Assembly: GCA_038496445.1 (NCBI GenBank)
Contig: JALMLS010000056.1
Coordinates: 341,243 to 405,242 of the forward strand
From: Trichosphaerium sp. ATCC 40318
Lineage: Eukaryota; Discosea; Flabellinia; Trichosidae
DNA length: 64,000 bases
Direction: 5' to 3'
A program made the translations under genes and the position numbers. Shown piece by piece: positions 1 through 10,906 of the stretch; position 1 is the stretch's first letter, and the number at the start of each line of letters is the position of its first letter. The notes beneath the pieces were generated by a model. It worked only from the letters and a program-made list of their open reading frames with translations, ran no database searches and was not told where the DNA came from.

Positions 1-2233
1 CAAACAATAAGGAAGCTGCAACTCTTAATAGGAATCTCATAACGTATGTCACAGACGAAAGTAATTTTAGTATCTATGTTGCACCGTCAAATAAGGTAAT
101 CATTAGGAAGAGCTTGTACAAATACTCACAAACATTATCTCTGTTTTATCCTAACACGTTTGACACACCATAGGGCCGTTTATTACTTTTACGTAATTTG
201 GAGCACAAAGCACAATTCCTTGCACGCGATTTAGTACCATTAGTCCGTTCAGCTCAAGTTTTCTTGCACAGCCGTGGTCAGAATGTTAACGAACGGTAAA
301 CAATCACGTCCTAATTGTTGTAAATTATTAATTTTGTGGTTGTAATTTAGGAAGATAATGAATGAACGTGTTCTTTGTGTGAGCCAAGATATCAAGTCTG
401 TAATGCTTCTATCACAAAAAATCGAACCAATTACAAAGAAAGAATCGTATTCTGGTCTTCCAGAGATACCTCTACAGCGAGCACCACGGGCCCCTGAAGC
501 ACCTGTACGTTGCATAGTATAGAGTCATACACTCTATGTGCTTACTATGAGTAGCAACCAGATGTTCCTGTAGTAGTTGTTGAAAAAACATTTGTTTGTC
601 ATTTGACACCTGAAGATTTAGAAAAACACACAAAAGCCGGCATACGCTTGTTTAATGGAAAGTTCAAAAAGGGGTACTATCTTGAATCTCATTTATTAGA
701 ATTAAAGCTAAATAATTGATGTAGTATTGCTTATTTGGTGGATAATGGTGTATTCGTAAAAGAGCCAAAACGTACGCACTATCTCTCAAAGTTTTTTTGT
801 TGTTGGAGTTTGTCAGCTCTCCACTTACAAGTTATTGATTTAGCAATCGCGGAGTTCTTACTAAAGAATGCCGAGACGATGTCAAAGGAGGAGGTTGGCG
901 AATACATAAGCGGTCCAGACGATTTTTCTATTTCGATTTTGAAGCATTTTACAAATCAGCTTGAATTTAATGGTATGTGGTGGATAGCTTTTTTTTTGGA
1001 TTAGATTTGTATGTCTTATGTGTCACAATTAGGACTTGCGTTTGATCAAGCTTTACGTAATTATTTGCAACTGTTTATGTTGCCAGGTGAAGCACAAAAA
1101 ATATCAAGGATTATGGAAGTACGTTGCCATTTTGCAGCGGCAAGGTTATGATATATTTTTTTTCTCATTTTATTCTTTCACCAGGTATTTTCAGCGCATT
1201 ATGTTGAACAGAATAGTGATGTATTCCCAGATGCTGATACTGGGTTTATTATTGCATTTTCGTTGATTATGTTGAATACAGATGCTCATAATCCTTCTAT
1301 TCCTGATAAGAATAAAATGACTCTAGAACAGTTTGTAAGGAATAATAGGTATGAAGTTTTGACTTGTACTTAGTTTCTTTTATCAGTTCTTTGTTCTTAT
1401 TCGTTTTAAAAAAGGGGTACCTGGGCAGGAAAAGACCCTCCAATAGAGATACTTGAAGAGCTCTATGACAATATTGTCACCAACGAAATTAAGTTTGAGA
1501 AAAAGAAAGATAAGGATGCCCCTGATAAGCAGGGTTGGGTTCGCCTGAAAGTCGGTTCTGATAAATCAGGTAAGTATAAGGCTATTCTATAAACCATGTT
1601 GTTTGATATACTTATTTCTTGGCGTAGAAAAACGTTACGCTGTCATTAAGGATGACGAACTTACATTTTACAAAAATCCAACAGAGGGTAAAGTACGTAC
1701 CGTATTCTACTTGTTTGTTGCGTTTTTATATTTCTGACTATTTGCCCAAAAGGGAGAAGAACCACTTCGTGGTTACATTAAGTTAGAGAGATTGGTTTGT
1801 AAGAAGGATCCAACAGATGATAAAAAGTTCTTGATTGCATACCACCTTGGAGGAGAGTTTGAGTCTCTCATGTTTGGTACGTAGCAAGCCATGTTCGTTT
1901 GGTATATTTATGTCTTTGTGTTTTTAGACAGGTCTGAGAAGCGGGTAAAACCTAGATGGGAGAAGACTATAACCATAATGCTTGAGTCTCCTATAAAGTG
2001 TAAGCAGTGGATGGCTGAGGTCACTAGAAATGTGTCATTCCCATCTTTGAGCTCTTCTCTTACAAAACGCAATCCATCACTTGCAGCTAAACAGAAACAA
2101 AGAAGGTTGAGCTCAACTGCAGCGACTTTGAAGGAGAGACCCGAAGGATATGATACACTCACAACAAAGTGCGCACTTGGTTTTTTTCTGGTTTTTTTTT
2201 AGGTGGTTACTAACATTTGCTAAGGAGACCTGA
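1..2233 (+). CDS. Sec7-PH ARF guanine nucleotide exchange factor (cytohesin-like), 5'-partial
   Basis: Membrane-traffic regulator that would exchange GDP for GTP on ARF GTPases. It enters from the left edge. I read exons <1-95, 174-295, 351-504, 555-673, 725-771, 832-972, 1033-1118, 1185-1348, 1415-1569, 1628-1692, 1753-1876, 1928-2168 and 2203-2233. The Sec7 domain is clear from FNGKFKKG-IAYLVDNG, then LPGEAQKISRIME with the catalytic glutamate, then MLNTDAHNP and KMTLEQFVRNNR. A PH domain follows (GWVRLKVGSDK, YAVIKDDELTFYKN, then KQWMAEV near its end). A short basic, serine-rich tail (PSLSSSLTKRNPSLAAKQKQ) ends the protein. Sec7 followed directly by PH is the cytohesin order, so I prefer that subfamily to BIG/GBF. 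The N-terminus lies outside the window. The family call is firm; individual splice sites could be off by a few bases. Confidence 0.9.
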
Positions 2234-2439
2234 CAGGCAAGACAACTTCCAGTTCCATGCGGGTATACAACATAACCAGTGGATGCAATATCTTGCAAGC
2301 ACTCAAAGGCAATAATGTGCTTTATGCATCAAAATTGCTATGTAAAAACTCCCTTGTTACTTTAAAATACTTGTAAATGCTTAATTACAGCAAAACAATA
2401 CCAGTTATTAACCCTTTTTTTTTTGTCATCGACAAATCG

Positions 2440-2780
2440 AATTTTTGACCGCCTACGATTGTTTACAGCTCAAACGCCACTGGTGGAACTCGTAGTATAT
2501 TACTTGCGTACCGCACTGGTCAATTAAAAAGCATTGCTACATTGGCCAACGGAAAAAAAGAAGAAAAGTTGTTTCGTGAGACAGGTCAATTAGATACACA
2601 ATGTACCTTTTTCGAAGGTAGAAAACGCGCAAGGTGGTGGCATATGAATGTTTCTATGTGGCCCGTGTTCAAAGGAGAGGAAAATTGGCGGCATGATAAC
2701 GACCAATTGAGAATGCAGAGGTTTTATGCTAATGGAAGCCAAGAAGGAGAGCCAAAGTGTTGGCCCACAAAACTATAACC
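2440..2780 (+). pseudogene. Decayed YwqK/MORN_2-repeat gene fragment
   Basis: A reading frame at about 2490-2778 holds recognisable YwqK-type repeat pieces (RTGQLKSIATLANGKKEEKL, FRETGQLDTQ, FYANGSQEGEPK). The repeat tryptophans and spacing are disturbed in the middle, and I see no start codon or F-box in frame. A second frame immediately upstream ends at a stop around 2495. It looks like a truncated, frame-broken copy of the intact neighbour at 3168. A short exon of an intron-containing gene is the alternative, but I found no convincing splice partner. Confidence 0.6.
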
Positions 2781-3167
2781 AATAAATAGTAAATAAATTC
2801 ATTAGTCTTGTGTAAACATCGTTCATGAGCCATGGCATGAGAACAAACAGTAGAGTGAAAAAGTGCAACTCTGTTTATGACACATAGTATTAAAGGACAA
2901 CAGACTACCATACACAATTCAGACTTTAAAGAAATCTTTTTCCTTAGCCGAGATTTGCTGTTTTTATGGGTTGAGGTCTGAGTGGGTCAAACAGCTTCAA
3001 GTCTGACTTTAAAGTCCTAAGCAGCAAAGAAGAAAGTCCATATTTTATACAAGTTTGCCTTTTGAACATAAATACCCATACAACGTGCAGACTTTAATGT
3101 TATATTTACCGGGCATACATTAACGAGCGTGTATTTGGTAAATATCACGTGATAATTTTATTAGTAA

Positions 3168-3854
3168 ATGGAGTGCCTAACAAGCAATGAAAAGAGAGCT
3201 ACCGAAAAATCACATGTTTGCCATGTATTACTCCTTCCCTACGAGATTCAGCTTGATATTATGGATGTAGACGCCTCAGTGTATTCAGCTTGGCCACTTC
3301 TTTCAAAACAGACGGCAACGACCACAAGGTTTGATATTGAGATGAAAAAACATGGAAAATGGCATAAAAATGGTCAAGTGCGCTGGCAATGCCATTATGT
3401 CAATGATAAACATGAAGGAGAGTACAAGAGTTGGTATGATACTGGACACATTTTGTTGCGGTGTACTTATGTCAATGATAAACGAGCAGGCAAGTTTATG
3501 TTGTGGTATAGCAATGAGCAATTAAATATTGAATGCAATTATATCAATGGTACACGCGAAGGAGAGTACACAGTTTGGTACTTAAATGGCCAAATGAAAG
3601 AGCGCAAGTACTATATCAATGGTGAACTTGATGGGAAGTGTAATGAGTGGCATGACAACGGCTCACTGAAAGTTCAGTGTAATTATACCAAAGGCGTTTT
3701 CACAGGAGTGTACAACAGTTGGTTTAGAAATGGACAGATGAACGCATACTACAATTATGTCAATGGTGAATTTGAAGGAGAATACAGAGTTTGGTCTATT
3801 GACGGCACATTGGTAGAGCACTACAACTATGTCCAAGGTAAACGATGTAAATAA
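3168..3854 (+). CDS. F-box-like protein with YwqK/MORN_2 repeats
   Basis: Single-exon protein of 228 residues. Residues about 20-50 resemble an F-box (LLLPYEIQLDIMD, then YSAWPLLSK). After it come about six repeats of roughly 23 residues with the pattern W-x-x-NGQ-(hydrophobic), a run of aromatic residues (YYNYVNGE), then EGE(Y), as in the YwqK/MORN_2 antitoxin-like family. An F-box would link the repeats to an SCF ubiquitin ligase; that role is inferred. Proteins with an F-box and such repeats are known in some giant DNA viruses and their protist hosts, so exchange with viruses is possible but not shown here. It lies 0.4 kb from a decayed relative. The start is the first ATG in a long open frame. 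Confidence 0.75.
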   Translation: MECLTSNEKRATEKSHVCHVLLLPYEIQLDIMDVDASVYSAWPLLSKQTATTTRFDIEMKKHGKWHKNGQVRWQCHYVNDKHEGEYKSWYDTGHILLRCTYVNDKRAGKFMLWYSNEQLNIECNYINGTREGEYTVWYLNGQMKERKYYINGELDGKCNEWHDNGSLKVQCNYTKGVFTGVYNSWFRNGQMNAYYNYVNGEFEGEYRVWSIDGTLVEHYNYVQGKRCK

Positions 3855-4176
3855 AACTTCAAGATCATCTTTTTTTTTTTTGTTTTTGGAAGCAACTTCT
3901 TAATTGCACCTAACAAGGCACTCACAAATTCAATGATATAATTGAGATTTAGTTTGCAACCAAGTAAAAAAGTACTGTCGTACAAGTGCGACGTAAGAAG
4001 TTTCAGCGCATGAAAATACTTTAAGTTGAAAAGCTTCTTGCGACGCAATCACTTAATTGTATGAAAATTTACAACATCTTACTTTGTTGATTCTCTTTGA
4101 AAAATATTGACGTGCGTCCTAAAACATTAGAAATTCCAAAATCAGTTGTACCATCTTAATAGCGTAGCTAGCCACG
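3855..4176. other. Intergenic, no gene seen
   Basis: AT-rich spacer with a long T-run just after the upstream stop. A 73-codon frame exists on the minus strand but has no family features. I regard it as chance. Confidence 0.5.
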
Positions 4177-6833
4177 ATGATGACTGAACAAGCCGATGAT
4201 AAGGTTTCTATTACTTTTAAGGACACTCAAAAGCAAGGGATCAAAGGAGAAAAAGGGTTTTACGTGGTACACTTTATTCTACACTAAAGTAGCGATAAAA
4301 CGAACCCATTCGTTTTTTGTCCAAAAATTACGCTTGTTTCATGTATTTGTGCTTTACTCACGAGGGGTAGGAGTACACGTTCCAAGTGACATCACAAACA
4401 GAGACGTGCGTACAAAAAATAGACATTGAAATTTCTAATGAAGCTAGTTGGGTTCTCACGCGTCGATACAGCGAGTTTGCGTCTCTTAAAGCCTGGGTAA
4501 AGGCGTTAAAAAAGAAATTGTAACTGTCAACCTGACACTTCTACAGATTGATGGAACATTCCCTGGAACCATAAAACAAGCGTTAGGGACAAAACTAACA
4601 TTCTGGATGAACGCAGAAAAAGTAGTTGGTTAGAGATTTTCAAAAAAACTAAAAACTCATTGTTCAGAAAATAACTCCATCTGTCGCCTAAAATTTATCT
4701 TTAGCGCAAAGAATTACGATTCTTTCGCAATTCATGAAGGAGGTAGCAGCATCTCCACTTGTTTTGAAGCAATACGAAGTGAGGAATTTCTTGGAGATGG
4801 ATGTTAATGTAAGTGCCTACAATTACCCTTTTGAACAAAATTTGACATTTATTTAGTTGCCAGATCCTCATGCTGATAAACCTAAACAAGGTGTACTAAG
4901 CATACGCGTTCTTGAAGTCCGCAACTTGACAAAAATGGCAGGAGGTAAATACGCTAAACGACTTTAGATTTTTGAAACAAAAAAAATTATCCATTCCAAA
5001 ACGGTGTCCATTAAAAACAACTTCCCTAGGTTTATACGTAAAATTGAATGTTAGTACTGCAGTTTCTCAATGGCGTAACAACAATTTAGCAGGTACCTGT
5101 AATCCTCGCCTCGATGACATTTAGTTGTTTACTAATTTTTTTAGATCCGTTCCCTCCCGCTTCTTCAGTGTTCATGAGAACTCTTGTAATTTCAAACAAA
5201 ACTAGGAATCCTAAGTGGAATGAAGAATTTACACTTGATATTGTAAACAGAAAAATGCCAGTCAGATTATGCGTTCAGGTTCGGTTATCTTTAACAAAAT
5301 TCTTTCTATTTTTTGAAAAACTAAAGACATGTGTTTAAGGAAATGCGTGCAGCGTCTATAGAGAGATTTCTTGGTGCTGCATCAATTAATCTAATGGAAC
5401 TTCCAGAAGAAACAAAGATTGACACTTGGCTGCCTTTGTCAGTACGTTACTACCTCTTGATTAAAACACAAAAAGCGGATCTATTTATACCTCCTTAGAA
5501 TCAAGCAAGAGGTGAAATTCATGTTGTTATGGAATTTGAACCAAAGACTGTTCATCTGCGGGCTGCTAAACAGATGTATACACGCACTGATCGCTTCAGA
5601 GTGTTCCTAGACACTGATAAATTTTATGCAGGAGAAGTGAGTTTCGAAAAGTTGTATGTGCACTAGTGTGCTGACTTTAAATTTATTGTAGAAAATCACG
5701 GGTGTAGTCAAGCTTAATTTGAATGACAACGATGCTGGAAAAATCAATGGAGTTAACTTGGAGTTTTGTGGTGAGGAAGTAACACACTGGCGCAGAGCTA
5801 CGTCTCAAGGACCAGGTAGAAAAACTGAACGATTTATATCTTTTTGCTGTGAAACTAAATTTCTTGTTCGTAGACGAACCTACAGTTGAGTCCCAATACT
5901 CTGGTTCACATGAATTTGGATTAAAGAATCAAGTAGTTGGTATTGACTCAACTCAACGATCTGTAAGTTCTAAATTGTTAACTAAACAAAGCTTACACCT
6001 TGTATTTAGAACAAGTACCTGCCTGTTGGTTGTCATAATTGGAAGTTCTCATTTGATGCACCACTTGACGCACCACCTTCATTCAGTACTGATTTTGGAG
6101 GCATTCAATACAAGATATTATCACGTGTCAGGAAACCAGGAGTAAGAAAAAAACTTTCCAATAAAAAGGCTAAAAGGAAGGATAGATAAAAAAAGCAAAG
6201 AAAGTACTAAAGTTTGATATTGCTTCACCTATGATTGACCAAAAAGCTGGAGAAGAGGCATCAGAGACATTTGTTGATAAAAACGATGGAGGTAAAATAA
6301 CTATAACGGTACGTCGATAACGGGTGTACAAAATAATACAAAAAAGAAAATACTGACATCTTGAAGTCACATGTAGAAAATAGTCTTGTATGTGTTGGAG
6401 AATCTCAAGTTGTGCACCTGGTGCGTTGATTGAAGAGTTTACATATAGCATATGTGACTAACTAATGTTAGACTATTGTTAATGAATCTAAAAAGCCTGT
6501 TGAGTCTATTAAAGTTATTATGACATCAAGAGCTACTTTTAAAGCGTCACATCCTGATACTGAAATTAAAGAACTTCAAGAAAAGAAAACAGAAGTTACA
6601 GTTGTTGAACGCACCTTAGAGGAAAAAATGCAACCGGGAGAGACGTAAGAGTTTTACATTCAATAGATATAATGGATGTTAATGTTGTGTATAGGTTGGA
6701 AAAGTCTGTAACGTTTGATGTACCCAGAACAACTTGTCCAAACGTTAAGAGAAAATTGGTTTCGACAAATAATTTTTTGAAGATCAAGTGTTCCGTCCCA
6801 GGCACGTGTCTTTACAGTTTAGCTTTTTGTTGA
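4177..6833 (+). CDS. PX-C2-arrestin domain protein
   Basis: Multi-exon gene, likely an endosomal adaptor. The PX domain (phosphoinositide binding) is split over the first exons: KGEKGFYV, then WVLTRRYSEFASLKAW, FPGTIKQALG and FMKEVAASPLVLKQYEVRNF. A C2 domain follows (GVLSIRVLEVRNLTKMAGGLYVK... NPKWNEEFTLDI, ... FLGAASINLMEL). Next comes an arrestin-type beta sandwich: FRVFLDTDKFYAGEKITGVV, NLEFCGEEVTHWRR, then KYLPVGCHNWKFSFDAPLDA and GGIQYKILSRVRKPG, a very characteristic arrestin-N stretch. A weaker arrestin-C part contains ASPMIDQKAGEE and VTFDVPRT. Membrane targeting by PX/C2 plus cargo recognition by arrestin is inferred. Dictyostelium has arrestin-like proteins joined to FYVE or C2 domains, so the theme is known, but this order is unusual. 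The last two exon joins and the stop are the least certain. Confidence 0.8.
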
Positions 6834-7339
6834 TAAATACTGCCTTGTGGTTGTATTGACTGTTTTCTGTAGATTTTTTGTATGGGACTGTGATTCATAG
6901 TATGCCAGTGAAGGTTGGTACAAAGGTTTAGAGAACTGAAAAGTACCTCTTTTTTTTGTACTTGCTATTTTGTATCCATAAAAACCCAAAAAAATCAAGC
7001 TTTCTTCCTCCGTAAATATATTTTTTGAGGTTTTGACAACTCGAAAAGTAGTACGATATGTCAAATACGCGCTACCATGGCTACTAACACGCCTACAAGT
7101 CGAGCCTTGACCGCAATCCGCTGAATCACAAAAAATTGTGTTATTTTTTTTTTTGTTTTAGCCATTTATCTCTTATTATTGTCTTCTGTGTTATTTCAGA
7201 AGCTGTGTACAAGATATAGGAATTATGATGTTCTCACAATTAGTAAACGGAGAAATGAAGTTTCGATTTTCGCCGTTTCATTATTCCCTTACTTTTCTGA
7301 GTACCTTTCCCACTTTTATCAAACTTTCTTTTGTTAACA
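6834..7339. other. Intergenic, probable promoter of the DUF4397 gene
   Basis: No supported gene. AT-rich with several poly-A/T tracts. An 81-codon minus-strand frame at 6819-7064 shows no domain and overlaps the end of the upstream gene, so I left it out. Confidence 0.5.
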
Positions 7340-8408
7340 ATGAACGGCCACTTCTTACTCTTTGCCATTTGTATCGCTGTAATCACTGCCGACGCGGGTG
7401 TTCGCGTTATTCACGCTTCCCCTGACGCTCCAGCAGTTGATGTTTTTGTAAATTCAACGACTCCAGTACGTCACTACCTTCTTCCATATACCGCCGTCAA
7501 CGATTAACGAACTAATGTTTGTGTTTTAGACTTTCAGTAACCTCGCTTTTACCGAGAACACTGGCGCTTATACGCTCCTACCAGCTAACGTATACAACAT
7601 AAAAGTGTCTCCAACGGGTGCTACCACTCCTGTAGTGATTAATGCCACGCACGTGATAAAATAATTCTTTTATGAAATTAACCAGAAATTCTTTTAGTTT
7701 GCCTCTAGCAGATGGCGTTTACTACACAATAGCTGCAGCTGGCTTTCTAGCAGATATTGAGGCGCTAGTATTCGTAGATGAAGTTACCACTAACTCAGTA
7801 CGTGGACCACGCTGGCAAGAATGTTTGTATTAACACGTTAAAGACGTTAGCAAGTGTTAGATTCATTCATCTCGCTCCAGATGCGCCAGCAGTCGATGTT
7901 GCCGTTCAAAATAGTTCAACCCTCTTTAGTAATGTATCTTTTTCGGAATCTGGCGGTTATGTCAGTGTTCCTGAAGGAACATACGACTTGGAAGTGCTTG
8001 GTATGTGATACACTGAAAAAAAAAGTTTCCTTCAAATTAACGGTTTTTGAACTAGCTGCTGGCACTACAACCCAAGTTCTCGCTGTACCTGGTGTGTCAT
8101 TGATGGCTGGTACCGTGTACACCGTATTCGCAGAGGGAACTCTCAACCAACCAGAATATCCTTTACAAGCGGTATTGACTGTTGATGCTGCACCTTCATC
8201 TTCTCCTGTCGAACCAGATGATGATGGTAAGAGTCTAGTTACTATTTGTTAGCAGATTTTTACGATGAACTAATTTTTCTTGTTAGACAACACCAGGCTT
8301 ATTATTATCATTTGTGTTGCCGTAGGTGCTGTATTGCTCATCATTGTAACAGCTCTTGTAGCGTACTTTTGTTGTATTAGAAAACGTGGATACGAAAATG
8401 TTGCTTAA
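7340..8408 (+). CDS. Type I membrane protein with two DUF4397 domains
   Basis: Begins with a signal peptide (MNGHFLLFAICIAVITADAG). Two DUF4397 repeats follow: the first opens with VRVIHASPDAPAVDVFVN, the second with VRFIHLAPDAPAVDVAVQ. A short acidic linker (SSSPVEPDDDD) leads to a single transmembrane helix (LIIIICVAVGAVLLIIV) and a small cytosolic tail (RKRGYENVA). DUF4397 proteins are beta-sandwich surface or secreted proteins, so a cell-surface role is likely. About six exons are needed; one intron (7649-7697) has a GC donor. The start ATG is fixed by the signal peptide. Function beyond location is unknown. Confidence 0.85.
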
Positions 8409-9144
8409 ACAAGAAACACGTCGGTTGTGTATCGAAATCATTCATTTTTTCTTTTGGAATACACGACGTTACCGACTGTCGAAAAAAAAAGATGTGTTGA
8501 CTTTTTTTCAAGTTAATGTAATAAAAAGTTTAACGAAAAGCAGACTGAGTTTTGTTGAAATCGGCAACCTTTTTGACTAGCAACATTTCGCTTTTCTCAA
8601 ACAACTTATTCCATGGCTATGCTGTCAAACTGCCAGCTACTGTTGAGTTCATGGTAGACACCACCATGTGGCTCAATAACTTGTTTTAGCACTCAGATAT
8701 GCAGGTGCGAATAGGATGACGCTTGGTATTATAAAACTATAGTCAAGGTGCTAGGGAGTACAACCAACGAAAAATTAACAACGCCGCTTCCTCACTGCGA
8801 GGCTACATTTTTTTATTACTATGGCAAACGTCTAAAAGACACAGTCGTCACATTATTTGTCACGATGATGAGGTGCGAGGTACGAGTTTTAGTTAAGTAT
8901 GTTTATATTAATGTTACATTGTAGTTATCGTCACATTATTAGCTATTAGTTTTCTCTGGAGATGAATTCTAGATGAGGGAATAAACAAACTTATACCTGC
9001 TTCATTCACTAGTAGTCCATGAAAGCCATCAACTTCGTAGACAGTTCAAGGCTCTATGTCTGCTGTAACTCGGATGACTATGAAGCAAAAAAATCTCATA
9101 ATATGTGACTTTGGTGGAGGCGCAAGGTATTGATTGTCTGCTAA
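8409..9144. other. Intergenic, no gene seen
   Basis: Between the DUF4397 gene and the left end of the transposon. Contains short open frames without family features. Confidence 0.5.
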
Positions 9145-9240
9145 TGGCTTGAAATATCGGCTTGGCTAAATGGAATAAAGGACATGCACGGGTTTGTTTA
9201 TTTTTTTTACGAAATCTTTCGAGAATATACGTAACTATTC
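9145..9240 (+). repeat. Left terminal inverted repeat of the transposon
   Basis: The core at about 9180-9233 matches the reverse complement of about 16448-16498 with few mismatches. The outer 35 bases align only with gaps; both carry TTGA followed by a GGCT element. Confidence 0.75.
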
Positions 9241-9266
9241 GAAGGTTTCCGAAAAAACCCGAGTGT

Positions 9267-10264
9267 TTATTCATTAGCAAATACATGGCTCCATGGGCCC
9301 ACAGGCAAGTACCGTACTCTTTGCTTAAGTACTATGTTTGACAGGTGTGCAGTGACATACAAGCAAGCTTGCAACAACTCTATTCGGCCCCGAAAGGGTG
9401 TTTGGAACATAGTGTGAGCAGTAAAGTACCCGTTGATGTGTTCAACACGACCACGATAGTGTTGCATAATCACGTTGAAGTACAGCTCATCACAGGTAAG
9501 TAGCACTCCTCTTCTACAGCGAAATGGAACAATACAGTGTCCACAGCCTTTTCCTATGTAAGCTCCATCTATTTACTATTAGTACATCCCAAGTACACCT
9601 CCCTAACCTGCTAAAAATGCTTCCCAAGGCTCCATAGGATGCAAAGTGTCTGTATCCGCCCATATCTTGTTATCTGTTTTAGTGCCAAGGTGTGGTCCTG
9701 AAAACACAATGATCCGACCAAGAAAGTCAATACCAAGTTGTACCTTTACCACACAGTTTGCGTACTTACCAGCATACACCCGTGAGCGTATGATACACTT
9801 ACTTGGTTTGCGTATTATTATTGGGAACGTATCGATAATTCCCGTAACGTATTTTGGAAAATACTCGCCATGGTTAAACGGATTACTATACAAATGGTTA
9901 GCCCTTGAAGATGCTAAGCTATCGTACAGGCGAGACGACCAAGATATTTCTTTGAGCACAAGTGATAGATAGTGCAATAACGGTATCAAACGCTCTCGCA
10001 ATGAGTCTTGTGACTCTCCAAACAAAAACATTTGTCTTGTGGTTGGGTATACATGAATGTACAATAAAGCGCTGAACAAGTCACGCTGCACGTACATTGT
10101 ACCTTACAAAAGGGTTAGCGCGATGTTTTGTCGCAAACGGCGCACATACCCTTAACATAGCGCTTCCAAACGTACTTCAGTACCCAACGTGGATACCCTG
10201 TTGCAGCGTGCGTTTTAGCATCTGAAATATCATCAAAGGTGAAACTATTGCGCGGTTTGTTCAT
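9267..10264 (-). CDS. DDE transposase, PIF/Harbinger-like (DDE_Tnp_4 type)
   Basis: Three exons, read on the minus strand: 10264-10150, 10102-9608 and 9568-9267, giving about 303 residues with no internal stop. The DDE triad appears intact: D129 in VTGIIDTFPII, D204 in FLADGAYIGKG (the codon spans the second intron) and E246 in RGRVEHINGYF. The intervening GKYANCVVKVQLGIDFLGRI and the late ACLYVTAHLSNI also fit the DDE_4 fold. It should cut and rejoin the ends of the surrounding element. The first D lacks the usual following G-x-H motif, so it is a divergent member. Its start codon faces that of gene B at 24 bases, suggesting a shared promoter. It appears functional from sequence alone; activity is unknown. 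Confidence 0.85.
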
Positions 10265-10288
10265 TTTGAAGGTTAAGCGAGTGATAAA
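10265..10288. promoter_or_regulatory. Bidirectional promoter between transposase and gene B
   Basis: Only 24 bases separate the two start codons, so transcription start sites must lie inside this gap or within the opposing coding sequences. Inferred from gene arrangement alone. Confidence 0.4.
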
Positions 10289-10882
10289 ATGGAACGCGAA
10301 GACGAATACTGCATACCGCCGTTTGTTCCTATAAGCAACACTGAAGTAGTTGTGCGTGCATTTTTGAATCAACAAATAGGTGGTGAAAGCATCGGGCAGC
10401 TACTGTGGAAAGGAATGGTAGAGAAATGGCGTACAATACAAAGACCGGAAGCCATCCTACCGCTTTTTGCAGAAGTGTATGACCACTCAAAAGCAAAACC
10501 GCGTACAAAGGTGCCTACTGTGGGATCTCTTGTAAACAGGAAGAAGGTAGACGGAACAGACTTTTTGTTGCTTGTGTTGAGCAAAGATAATGTACGAAAC
10601 TGATTGTAACGGCTAGTACTGACCGCTAAGGTATTTGAGCAATTGGATACAGAGCTTGCCAATCAGAAAAAAAGTGGTGTTGCTGACTCGGACATGCAAT
10701 CACTGGATTACTTTGATACTGAGTTGCGTGACGTGTTGCAAAGCATCATACAGCGTGTACAACGCTTGGAAGTGGTTCCTGAAAATGATATTGACGCCAC
10801 ACAAGAAGAAGAAATGCGTAAGCAATTTGTATTTCGCGATAATTTGGACACCAAACTGTTCAAGTGGAAAAAAAGATACTAA
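10289..10882 (+). CDS. Transposon gene B, unknown acidic helical protein
   Basis: Two exons (10289-10591, 10631-10882) giving 184 residues. I recognise no family. The N-terminal half has FLNQQIGGESIGQLLWKGM. The C-terminal half is predicted helical and acidic (DTELRDVLQSIIQRVQRLEV), ending in a basic KWKKRY. It is head-to-head with the transposase and tail-to-tail with the Myb-like gene, 24 bases between stops. Position within the element suggests a transposition accessory or regulatory role; this is inference. Confidence 0.65.
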
Positions 10883-10906
10883 ATAAACTGAGTTGTTGAC
10901 ACATCT

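Noticed and set aside
3168-3854. Integrated giant virus segment
   Set aside because: Only single repeat-protein families suggest it. There is no capsid, polymerase or packaging gene, and neighbours are spliced host genes.
3827-4048. 73-codon minus-strand frame
   Set aside because: No ortholog-like motif, low complexity, and overlaps the end of the YwqK-repeat gene.
9646-9972. 108-codon plus-strand frame
   Set aside because: Exact antisense of the transposase exon 2, which has clear family motifs.
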